The position numbers and the translations under genes were made by a program. Under the pieces are notes generated by a model. It did not search any database, was not told the DNA's origin, and worked only from the letters and a program-made list of their open reading frames with translations. From the NCBI GenBank assembly GCA_006515795.1, contig VFMC01000352.1, forward strand, positions 1 to 7,224: 7,224 bases of DNA, written 5' to 3'. Positions within the stretch are counted from its first letter, which is position 1. The number at the start of each line of letters is the position of its first letter. The stretch is from Acidimicrobiaceae bacterium (GTDB lineage Bacteria > Actinomycetota > Acidimicrobiia > Acidimicrobiales > Ilumatobacteraceae). Shown here piece after piece: positions 1-5,706 of the stretch.

Positions 1-783
1 GAGCATCCGGGTGGGCGCCAGGTGTACTACGGCATCCGCGAGCACGGCATGGGTTCGGCAATGGTGGGCATGGCGCTGCACGGTGGGGTGCTACCCGCCG
101 GCGGCACGTTCTTCGTGTTCCTCGACTACATGCGTCCGGCCGTCCGTCTCGCCGCACTCAGCCGGGCCAAGGTCGTGTTCGTGTTCACCCACGACTCGGT
201 CGGAGTCGGCGAGGACGGGCCCACCCATCAGCCCATCGAACACCTCGCCACGCTTCGGGCCATCCCCGACCTGCAGGTCATCCGCCCGGCCGATGCCAAC
301 GAGACAATGGCTGCCTGGCGCGCATGTGTGAACCACGACGGCCCGACTGCGCTCGTCCTCTCGCGCCAGAACCTTGCCGTGTGCACCGATGGCTCGGCCG
401 TCGACACCGGGGCCGGCATCGTGCTGGCCTGCGCCGATCCGGCTCTGGTCATCGTCGCCACCGGTAGCGAGGTGGGTCTGGCGATCACCGCGGCCGAGCA
501 GCTCGCCACCGACGGCATCGCCGCCACAGTCGTGAGCATGCCTTCGTGGGACCGCTTCGAGCGCCAATCCGAGTCCGATCGGCTGGCGATCTTCCCCGCC
601 GGTGTTCCAGTGCTGTCGGTCGAGGCCGCGACCACCTTCGGGTGGGCCCGGTGGGCAGATCGTTCGATCGGCATCGACCGCTTCGGGGCCAGCGCGCCCG
701 GCGCAGTGGCCCTCGACCGCCTCGGCATCAACGTACCCAACATCGTCGACACGGCCCGCGACATGCTCGCCACCGCGACCTGA
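1..783 (+). CDS. tkt: Transketolase, C-terminal part (5' truncated by window start)
   Basis: Thiamine-diphosphate enzyme of the non-oxidative pentose phosphate pathway (and of the Calvin cycle in autotrophs). It moves two-carbon ketol units between sugar phosphates in the cytoplasm. The frame is open from base 1 and ends at TGA 781-783, giving about 260 residues, whereas whole transketolases have 650-700. What is present is the pyrimidine-binding domain followed by the C-terminal domain. Visible motifs: YYGIREHGMG (residues 9-18 of the fragment), whose Glu14 matches the catalytic cofactor-activating Glu (Glu411 in E. coli TktA); THDSVGVGEDGPTHQP (63-78) with the substrate/cofactor-site His64, Asp72 and His76; LSRQNL; and IGIDRFGASAPG near the end. 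Transaldolase follows 31 nt later on the same strand, the usual actinobacterial order, so the two are probably co-transcribed. The promoter and N-terminal thiamine-diphosphate-binding domain lie outside the window. Identity is very secure. Confidence 0.97.
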   Translation, partial: EHPGGRQVYYGIREHGMGSAMVGMALHGGVLPAGGTFFVFLDYMRPAVRLAALSRAKVVFVFTHDSVGVGEDGPTHQPIEHLATLRAIPDLQVIRPADANETMAAWRACVNHDGPTALVLSRQNLAVCTDGSAVDTGAGIVLACADPALVIVATGSEVGLAITAAEQLATDGIAATVVSMPSWDRFERQSESDRLAIFPAGVPVLSVEAATTFGWARWADRSIGIDRFGASAPGAVALDRLGINVPNIVDTARDMLATAT

Positions 784-801
784 TCTCCCGAACCAGTCCC
801 C

Positions 802-808
802 GAAAGGA
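802..808 (+). promoter_or_regulatory. Ribosome binding site of transaldolase
   Basis: The purine-rich GAAAGGA ends 6 nt before ATG 815. It decides the start: the same frame is open back to 602, but the upstream part is Arg/Pro/Ser-rich shadow of transketolase, and the family N-terminus begins at MDRLARLHQE. Confidence 0.75.
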
Positions 809-814
809 CCCACC

Positions 815-1924
815 ATGGACCGCCTCGCTCGCCTCCACCAGGAGTTCGGCCAAAGCCCCTGGCTCGACAACCTCAAGCGCGGCTACATCACCGGCGGGCA
901 GCTCACCCGGCTTGCAGCAACCGGCATCCGCGGGCTCACCAGCAACCCGACGATCTTCCAGAAGGCGATCCAGGGGTCGGCCGACTACGACGAGCAGTTC
1001 CGTGAGCTGGCGGCCGCCGATGGCCCGGTGATCAACGACTACTGGTCGCTCGTGCTGGCCGACATCGACAGCGCCCTCGACGTGTTCGCGCCGCTGTACC
1101 ACCACAGTCACGGGGGCGACGGTTTCGTGAGCGTCGAGGTCGACCCTGGGCTGGCTCACGACGCAGCAGCTACCGAGGTGGCCGCCAGGATGCTGCACAC
1201 CCAGATCGACCGGCCGAACCTGATGGTGAAGATCCCCGCCACCGAAGCCGGCGTCCCGGCGATCCGGCAGATGATCGCCGAGGGCCGCAGCATCAACGTC
1301 ACGTTGATCTTCAGTCTCGATCGCTACGAGAGTGTGATCGAGGCCTACCTCAGTGGTCTCGAGCAGTACTCGAAGGTTCCCGGAGCCGACCTGTCGCGTG
1401 TGGCCAGCGTGGCCAGCTTCTTCATCAGCCGGGTGGACACCGAGATCGACCAGCGGCTCGATGCTCTGGGCTCACCGGAGGCACTTGAGCTGCGCGGCCG
1501 CGGTGCCGTCGCCCAGGGCAAGCTCGCCTACCGGCTCTTCCAGCAGGCCTTCAGCGGGCCCCGCTGGGAAGCGCTGGCAGCGCGTGGGGCCGTCGTGCAG
1601 CGCCCGCTCTGGGCCAGCACCTCGACCAAGAATCCTGCCTATCGGGACACGCTCTACGTAGACGAGCTCATCGGCCCGCACACCGTCAACACCTTGCCCG
1701 ACGCAACCATCGAGGCCTTCGCCGATCACGGCACGCTGGCCCGCCGCGTCGACGCCGACGTCGACCAAGCCGAGGCGACGTGGAACGGGCTCACCGACGT
1801 TGGAGTCGACCTCGCTGATGTGGCTGCAAAGCTGGAGCGTGAGGGTGTGAGCAGCTTCCAGAAGAGCTTCGACGAGCTGCTCGATGCACTGAGCGCCAAG
1901 GCCAGTGAACTGCGCGCGAGCTGA
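815..1924 (+). CDS. tal: Transaldolase, long actinobacterial/mycobacterial type
   Basis: Transfers a dihydroxyacetone unit from sedoheptulose 7-phosphate to glyceraldehyde 3-phosphate, linking the pentose phosphate pathway to glycolysis; cytoplasmic. The product has 369 residues, close to the roughly 370 of the mycobacterial-type enzyme and longer than the E. coli form. Visible family motifs, in order: GLTSNPTIFQKAI (40-52), SVEVDPGLAHD (106-116), NLMVKIPAT (135-143) whose Lys139 is the expected Schiff-base lysine, INVTLIFSLDRY (160-171), ASVASFFISRVDTEID (197-212), LWASTSTKNPAYRDTLYVDE (265-284), and IGPHTVNTLPDATI (286-299). The ATG start is set by the family N-terminus and the GAAAGGA site ahead of it. 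It lies 31 nt behind transketolase and runs directly into the LOG-family gene, so all three look like one operon. No oddity is seen in this gene. Confidence 0.97.
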   Translation: MDRLARLHQEFGQSPWLDNLKRGYITGGQLTRLAATGIRGLTSNPTIFQKAIQGSADYDEQFRELAAADGPVINDYWSLVLADIDSALDVFAPLYHHSHGGDGFVSVEVDPGLAHDAAATEVAARMLHTQIDRPNLMVKIPATEAGVPAIRQMIAEGRSINVTLIFSLDRYESVIEAYLSGLEQYSKVPGADLSRVASVASFFISRVDTEIDQRLDALGSPEALELRGRGAVAQGKLAYRLFQQAFSGPRWEALAARGAVVQRPLWASTSTKNPAYRDTLYVDELIGPHTVNTLPDATIEAFADHGTLARRVDADVDQAEATWNGLTDVGVDLADVAAKLEREGVSSFQKSFDELLDALSAKASELRAS

Positions 1925-1928
1925 CGCA

Positions 1929-2853
1929 GTGCCACTCGAGCCGACGCCAGGTCCCGACGAGCGGATCCGCGATGCGATCGCCATGCTGCCCGCCGAGCGG
2001 GATCGGCGGCTGGCCACGCAGATGGTCAGCTCGATGGTGGAGTTCTTCCAGCAGCAGCCGGCGACGATCGACCTGAAGATCACCGCCGCGGCGATCGACG
2101 AGATGGCCGAGGCGTTCGAGATGTTCGCGCCGTATCGCGACACGCCGAAGGTCACCATCTTCGGATCGGCCCGCACCAGTGCCGACGACCCGCTGTACGT
2201 GCAGGCCCGCGATGTCGCCGCACATCTGGCCGAGGCCGGCTGGATGGTCATCACCGGCGCCGGTCCCGGCATCATGCAAGCCGCGATGGAGGGCGCCGGC
2301 CGCGAGCACTCGATCGGCGTGTCGATCCGGCTGCCGTTCGAGCAGGGCGCCAATCCGATCATCGCCGGCGACGGCAAGTACGTGAGCATGAAGTACTTCT
2401 TCACCCGCAAGCTGATGCTCATCAAGGAGAGCCGCGGTTTCGTCTGCCTGCCCGGCGGGTTCGGCACGCTCGACGAGACCTTCGAGTTGCTCACCCTCAC
2501 CCAGACCGGCAAGGGCCTCCCGACGCCGATCGTGTTCCTCGACACGCCAGGCGACCCCTACTGGGAGACCGTCCACGAGTTCGTGGACTCCCAACTCGGA
2601 CTCGCTCCGGTACGTGGGCGAGCTGCTGGTCATCCGGGTGCGGCGCCCGGTCACCGATCAGCAGCTCGCGGTGCTGAACCAGCAGTTCGGCCACCTGTGC
2701 AAGACCGGCACGATCGAGCGCGTCGAACCGCGCGAGCCCGAGCGCAAGGAAGCCGACCATCTCGAGCTGGCGCGCATCGGCTTCGTGTTCGCCAAGCACG
2801 GCTACGGCGAGCTGCGCGCCCTGATCGACACCCTCAACCGATTCGCCACCTGA
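1929..2853 (+). pseudogene. LOG-family (TIGR00730-like) Rossmann protein, internal deletion and frame change
   Basis: Members of the LOG/'lysine decarboxylase-like' family include cytokinin-activating nucleoside 5'-monophosphate phosphoribohydrolases; the role of this long bacterial form is not certain. From GTG 1929 one frame encodes a helical N-terminal stretch, VTIFGSART, ITGAGPGIMQAAMEGA, SIRLPFEQGANPII, the family hallmark CLPGGFGTLDETFE, then PIVFLDTPGDPYW and HEFVDSQL. Near 2586-2604 the sense moves by +1: the second frame reads DSLRYVGELLVIRVRR and ends with GYGELRALIDTLNRFAT at TGA 2851-2853, which is the usual tail of long family members. About 40 residues expected between FVDSQL and DSLRYVG (the stretch after the PGGxGT core, roughly 'GLISPxD...VDEAV...FY') are missing. 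Read straight through, the first frame goes on to 3014 as Arg/Pro-rich nonsense. An alternative GTG at 1905 overlaps the end of tal by 20 nt; 1929 sits just after the tal stop. This is either a real pseudogene or an assembly collapse. Family identity is firm; the exact deletion length is inferred from memory of relatives. Confidence 0.8.
2586..2604 (+). other. Deletion/frame-change junction in the LOG-family gene
   Basis: The coding sense leaves the codon phase that starts at 2583 and resumes in the phase that starts at 2602. The junction is flanked by the short direct repeat GACTC at 2586-2590 and 2599-2603, with AACTC between them. Such microhomology fits slippage deletion or mis-assembly. 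Because the phase moves by +1 while residues are missing, the net loss should be 3n-1 nt. Confidence 0.6.
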
Positions 2854-2871
2854 CCACCACCCCCTGCCCCA

Positions 2872-2909
2872 CCCGAGTCGCACGGGGACGCCCGAGTCGC
2901 ACGGGGAGT
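2872..2909. repeat. 19-nt tandem direct repeat, two copies
   Basis: Two adjacent 19-nt units at 2872-2890 and 2891-2909 share their first 17 bases (CCCGAGTCGCACGGGGA). A partial third GAGTCGC overlaps the end. Each unit can fold as CCCG-AGTCGCA-CGGG, a 4-bp stem with a 7-nt loop. The repeat lies in the 140-nt gap between the end of the LOG gene and the converging 68-residue gene. Confidence 0.8.
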
Positions 2910-2947
2910 CGCTGGAGGCCTACCGGGGTGCTCCGAAACCCTCGGGT

Positions 2948-2962
2948 CCGGGCTGAGCCCGG
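2948..2962. terminator. GC-rich hairpin between convergent genes, possible bidirectional terminator
   Basis: CCGGGC-TGA-GCCCGG is a perfect 6-bp stem with a 3-nt loop. It has no T-tract on either side, which is common in high-GC actinobacteria. Position between two converging transcription units supports a terminator role. A competing 7-bp pairing of 2945-2951 with 2984-2990 is also possible. Confidence 0.4.
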
Positions 2963-2993
2963 CCGGTCACTTGGCCCCCGTCGCCGGACCGGG

Positions 2994-3200
2994 TCATTCG
3001 TCGTAGGTCGGTGAATTGCCCAGAAGCCGGATCGCCTTCTCGATCGAACGGCGCGCCTGGGTGAGCCGCTTGTCATCGGCCGGTCTACCCTCGCCGGCAG
3101 CTGCGGCTTCGCGCAGGCTGGTGAACGCTCGGTCGTCGAGGTCGTCGACGATCACCTGCAACTGCGCGACGAGGTCGTCGAAGTTCCCGGGAGTTGTCAC
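2994..3200 (-). CDS. Small hypothetical protein (68 aa), translationally coupled to glcF
   Basis: Starts at GTG (3200-3198) and stops at TGA (2996-2994). The start overlaps the glcF stop in the four bases GTGA, a classic sign of translational coupling. I do not recognise the family. The product is acidic at the N-terminus and likely all-helical: an amphipathic helix around residues 6-36 (FDDLVAQLQVIVDDLDDRAF), a Gly/Pro loop near 36-40 (GEGRP), then a basic helix around 43-61 (RLTQARRSIEKAIRLL). It has no cysteine, no signal peptide and no membrane segment, so it should be cytoplasmic. The frame stays open upstream to 3500, but that part is Arg-rich shadow of glcF. The coupling suggests co-production with the Fe-S protein, but any functional link is inference. 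Confidence 0.72.
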   Translation of the reverse strand: MTTPGNFDDLVAQLQVIVDDLDDRAFTSLREAAAAGEGRPADDKRLTQARRSIEKAIRLLGNSPTYDE

Positions 3201-4348
3201 GCAAGTGCCTCGTCGACGATCTGCATCGGATGCTTCACCCGCACGCCGGCAGCCTGCAGGTGCATCGCACAGCCCGGGTTGGCGCTCGCCACCAAGGTCG
3301 CGCCCGACGGTCTGGCGGCCCTGGTGACGGAATCGAGCTTCCGGTCGCGGATCGCCGTAGCCAGGGTTGGTTGAAAGGTTGAGTAGGCGCCGCCCGCCCC
3401 GCAGCACAGACCCTCGTCGTCGAGCTCGACGAGATCGGCCACCGCAGCGAGCACCGTGCGCACGGCCTGATGAGTGCGCTGCACGTGGCGAAGGTGACAC
3501 GGGTCCTGCACGATCACCGGCTCGCGGCGACGGTGCACGTGGAGCCGTTCGATTCGCTCGGCGACGAATTCGTGCACGTCGACCACTCGAGCCGAGAAGG
3601 CCACGGCGTCAGGGGTGCCGAGCAGGTGTCCGAAGTGCTTCATCGCCGCGCCACACCCCGCCGAGTTCACCACCACTGGGGCGTCGCCGGGCATCGACGC
3701 GATGACCCGCTCGGCCAACCGAACCGTCTGCTCGCGTAACCCGGCATGTGCATGCAACGCTCCGCAACAGCTTGCCCCGTTGGAAGGCACCGCGTAGGTG
3801 ACGCCAATCGCGGCGAGCACCCGCGCGGTCGCGTGATGCACTTCGCGGAGCCAAGCATCCATCACACATCCGGTGAACAACCACACATCGGCGCCTGTGC
3901 CGACGAGCGGTGGTGGACGGCGCAGCGGCAACCGTGGGATGCCGAGACGTCGGGGCACGAGGCGGAGACGTTGTGCGCCTGCGGCGAACGTGGAGCCGGC
4001 CAGCACCAACCTGTGGTGGCCGAGAACAGCGAATCCTGCCCGCTGCCAGCGTGGCGTGCTCCGATGTAGGCCTGCCAACGTGGTCCGCGTGGCCTCCATG
4101 AGGCGCCCGAACGGTACGCCACTCGGGCAAGCCGGTTCGCAGCCCCGGCATTGCACACAGGTCTCCATGAACCTGACGAAGTCGTCGGTGACCGGCGCGT
4201 GTTCGTTCTGCACCGCGCGCATCGCCGCGATACGACCACGCGGCGACAAGGCCTCCTCACCGGTCGCGCGGAACGTGGGGCAGTGCGGCAGGCACAGTCC
4301 GCAGCTCACGCACGTTGTGAGCTCGTCGACATCGATCTTCAGATCCAC
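3197..4348 (-). CDS. glcF: Glycolate oxidase iron-sulfur subunit GlcF-like
   Basis: Family members accept electrons from the flavin subunits GlcD/GlcE during oxidation of glycolate to glyoxylate and pass them to the respiratory chain. The 383-residue product (E. coli GlcF has about 407) shows two ferredoxin-type 4Fe-4S motifs: CVSCGLCLPHCP (Cys13, 16, 19, 23) and CVQCRGCEPACPSG (Cys64, 67, 70, 74). Two cysteine-rich CCG domains follow: Cys161, Cys194-Cys195, Cys232, and Cys284 (QDPCHLRH), Cys315-Cys316 (GLCCGAGGAYS), Cys360 (NPGCAMHL). All expected ligands are present. The start is GTG at 4348: an in-frame stop lies at 4372-4370, and no clear Shine-Dalgarno is seen, but TACCCT sits 10 nt upstream. 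No glcD or glcE lies on either side, so the partners must be elsewhere. Related CCG proteins (LutA, anaerobic glycerol-3-phosphate dehydrogenase subunit C) are less likely given the two ferredoxin motifs and overall GlcF-like order. Confidence 0.92.
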   Translation of the reverse strand: MDLKIDVDELTTCVSCGLCLPHCPTFRATGEEALSPRGRIAAMRAVQNEHAPVTDDFVRFMETCVQCRGCEPACPSGVPFGRLMEATRTTLAGLHRSTPRWQRAGFAVLGHHRLVLAGSTFAAGAQRLRLVPRRLGIPRLPLRRPPPLVGTGADVWLFTGCVMDAWLREVHHATARVLAAIGVTYAVPSNGASCCGALHAHAGLREQTVRLAERVIASMPGDAPVVVNSAGCGAAMKHFGHLLGTPDAVAFSARVVDVHEFVAERIERLHVHRRREPVIVQDPCHLRHVQRTHQAVRTVLAAVADLVELDDEGLCCGAGGAYSTFQPTLATAIRDRKLDSVTRAARPSGATLVASANPGCAMHLQAAGVRVKHPMQIVDEALA

Positions 4349-4358
4349 AGCGCAGCCG

Positions 4359-4364
4359 AGGGTA
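4359..4364 (-). promoter_or_regulatory. Putative -10 element (TACCCT) of glcF
   Basis: On the minus strand TACCCT matches TANNNT and ends 10 nt before the GTG start at 4348. Transcription would begin within a few bases of the start codon, fitting a leaderless or near-leaderless mRNA; there is no Shine-Dalgarno. I see no convincing -35. Confidence 0.45.
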
Positions 4365-4387
4365 CCTGCTCACCCGCACCGTGCAGC

Positions 4388-4401
4388 GACCGGATCAGGT
4401 C
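4388..4401. promoter_or_regulatory. Imperfect inverted repeat, possible operator in the glcF/nei1 divergent region
   Basis: GACCGGATCAGGTC pairs 6 of 7 positions about its centre (GACC...GGTC with GATC in the middle). It lies between the two divergent -10 candidates, roughly 40-50 bases ahead of the inferred glcF start of transcription. GntR-type regulators often control glycolate genes, but this repeat does not match a site I can name. Short inverted repeats are frequent in high-GC DNA. Confidence 0.25.
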
Positions 4402-4439
4402 CGTGCGACTCGGCTCGAAGTGCCGGCCGAACCGCCACG

Positions 4440-4445
4440 TACCCT
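4440..4445 (+). promoter_or_regulatory. Putative -10 element (TACCCT) of the Nei1-like gene
   Basis: TACCCT matches TANNNT and ends 8 nt before ATG 4454, so transcription would start at or within two bases of the start codon. There is no purine-rich ribosome site between them. This is the arrangement known for leaderless actinobacterial genes. Confidence 0.5.
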
Positions 4446-4453
4446 GGTCCCTC

Positions 4454-5248
4454 ATGCCTGAAGGCCACACGATCGCCCGCATCGCCCGCGATCACGGGAA
4501 GCTGCTCCACCGGCGGACGATTGCCGTCTCGTCGCCCCAAGGTAGGTTCGCCGATGGCGAGCTCGTCGACGGTCACGTGCTCGAGAGGATCGAGCCGTAC
4601 GGCAAGCACCTGTTCTACTGGTGGGCAAACGGTCATGTCGGCCATGTCCACCTCGGCCTGTTCGGGGCCTTCCGCGTGCACCGCGGCGACGACCCGCCGG
4701 AACCGAGGGGCGCCGTGCGGATGAGGCTGCAGACCAACGACTGCACCATCGATCTGGCCGGCCCGACGACCTGCACGATCGGCGACGAGAGCGACCGCGA
4801 GGCAATCCTCCGCCGGCTTGGGCCCGATCCGCTTAGGAAGGACGCCGACCCACAGGTCGCGATCAACCGCATCCTCCGGAGCAAGCAGGCGATCGGAGCG
4901 CTGCTGCTCGATCAGTCGGTCCTTGCCGGCGTCGGGAACGTCTACCGAGCTGAAGCGCTGTTCGTCACGGGCATCCACCCCTCGCGCCCGGGCTGTGAGC
5001 TCGATCGGATCGAACTAGAGGCGCTGTGGACGACGATCGTCGGCATGCTCAGGCAGGGCGTCAAGGACAACCAGATCATCACCGTCGCCCGACACGAACT
5101 CATCGTGGCGAATGGCCCCCGCATCCGGCGGGGCGAGGCCACTCTTGCGTACAAGCGCGACCGCTGCCTGCGCTGCTCGTCACCGATTCAGGCCGTCGAG
5201 CTCGGTGGGCGCCCCTGCTACTACTGCCCGACCTGCCAACCGACCTAG
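4454..5248 (+). CDS. nei1: Fpg/Nei-family DNA glycosylase/AP lyase, Nei1-like
   Basis: Removes oxidised bases from DNA and cuts the abasic site by beta/delta-elimination, in base-excision repair. The product has 264 residues. It begins MPEGHT: Pro2 becomes the N-terminal Schiff-base nucleophile after Met removal and Glu3 is the catalytic acid, which fixes the start at ATG 4454 although the frame is open back to 4151. Further landmarks: SSPQGRFAD (26-34), YGKHLF (49-54) with catalytic Lys51, HVHLGLFGAF (64-73), the helix-two-turn-helix stretch LLDQSVLAGVGNVYRAEALF (151-170), and a C-terminal zinc finger with Cys238/Cys241 and Cys258/Cys261, with Arg253 in GGRPCYYCP as the usual DNA-contacting arginine. 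The wording around residues 24-75 is closest, from memory, to mycobacterial Nei1 (Rv2464c) rather than Fpg or Nei2. It is divergent from glcF and probably a single-gene unit. All catalytic residues are intact. Confidence 0.94.
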   Translation: MPEGHTIARIARDHGKLLHRRTIAVSSPQGRFADGELVDGHVLERIEPYGKHLFYWWANGHVGHVHLGLFGAFRVHRGDDPPEPRGAVRMRLQTNDCTIDLAGPTTCTIGDESDREAILRRLGPDPLRKDADPQVAINRILRSKQAIGALLLDQSVLAGVGNVYRAEALFVTGIHPSRPGCELDRIELEALWTTIVGMLRQGVKDNQIITVARHELIVANGPRIRRGEATLAYKRDRCLRCSSPIQAVELGGRPCYYCPTCQPT

Positions 5249-5275
5249 CCTGCCATGACTCCGAACTGAACCCGT

Positions 5276-5281
5276 TAGCCT
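5276..5281 (+). promoter_or_regulatory. Putative -10 element (TAGCCT) of the small membrane protein gene
   Basis: TAGCCT fits TANNNT and ends 9 nt before ATG 5291, with no strong Shine-Dalgarno between. It would give a leaderless or near-leaderless mRNA, independent of the gene that ends 42 nt upstream. Confidence 0.4.
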
Positions 5282-5290
5282 CGACGAGAC

Positions 5291-5662
5291 ATGTTGCTGC
5301 TGTACTTCGTCGTTCTGCTGACAACGTGGGCGTTTCGCCCGTTGGACGATTCCGTGCCTGTCGGGACGGACTGGACGCCGACGACGGCCGTTCCACCCGA
5401 GCCGCAACGCCTTGTGTCTCAGTCGGTCGAGTGCAACACGCTGTTCGCCGATCAACCTCGCCGCGAGCCGCTGCCTGCACTGACACCCCAACCGGATGGC
5501 CGACCGGCTCTCGAATACCAACGCGAACCGTGCGAACTCGTCCGCACGAACGCCCAACGCCTGTTCGCGATCAACACAGTGGTCGTCATCGTCGTACTGG
5601 CGATCCTGATGCTGCTGGCGGTGAGGTCAAGACGTCCGGAGGCATCCCTCCACCCCAAGTAG
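5291..5662 (+). CDS. Small membrane protein with two hydrophobic segments and a Cys pair
   Basis: The 123-residue product has a hydrophobic N-terminal segment (about 1-15, MLLLYFVVLLTTWAF) and a strong C-terminal membrane helix (about 91-111, LFAINTVVVIVVLAILMLLAV), followed by a basic tail (VRSRRPEAS). The hydrophilic middle of about 75 residues is Pro-rich and holds the only two cysteines, Cys48 (SVECNTLF) and Cys81 (REPCELVR), which could pair if this part faces outside. This resembles a recurrent actinobacterial type of small protein, 'V-x-C-G ... C ... R' next to a membrane helix, of unknown function; the link is from general recollection and not certain. The basic tail after the second helix favours a cytoplasmic C-terminus and an exported loop. 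The gene lies 42 nt behind nei1 on the same strand and converges on the lipoprotein gene. The 44-nt gap after it holds the palindrome GCCGATCGGC (5679-5688) but no clear terminator. Confidence 0.78.
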   Translation: MLLLYFVVLLTTWAFRPLDDSVPVGTDWTPTTAVPPEPQRLVSQSVECNTLFADQPRREPLPALTPQPDGRPALEYQREPCELVRTNAQRLFAINTVVVIVVLAILMLLAVRSRRPEASLHPK

Positions 5663-5706
5663 CGACCAGATCCCATCCGCCGATCGGCCCCACCTCATTC
5701 TCACGG

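Noticed and set aside
91..876. Minus-strand open frame of 261 codons opposite transketolase
   Set aside because: Shadow of transketolase, whose motifs are unmistakable on the plus strand; Gly/Arg-rich product without domain features.
2586..2604. Programmed ribosomal frameshift in the LOG gene
   Set aside because: There is no slippery heptamer or clear downstream structure, and about 40 residues are missing, which frameshifting cannot explain.
1472..2654. Long minus-strand open frames (up to 357 codons) opposite tal and the LOG gene
   Set aside because: They mirror well-conserved plus-strand genes, show no recognisable motif, and are expected from GC-rich codon bias.
2605..3014. Continuation of the first LOG frame to a stop at 3014
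   Set aside because: After about 2600 it turns into Arg/Pro/Gly-rich sequence, while the family C-terminus is plainly in another frame.
4151..4453. N-terminal extension of the Nei1-like protein
   Set aside because: The catalytic proline must follow the initiator Met (MPEG), so translation has to begin at 4454.
3873..4724. Plus-strand open frame of 283 codons across glcF and nei1
   Set aside because: Runs antisense to glcF and out of frame with nei1; Arg/Pro/Ser-rich composition typical of a shadow.
5679..5688. Palindrome GCCGATCGGC as terminator or operator
   Set aside because: Ten-base palindrome with no loop or T-tract; such sequences are common in GC-rich DNA.
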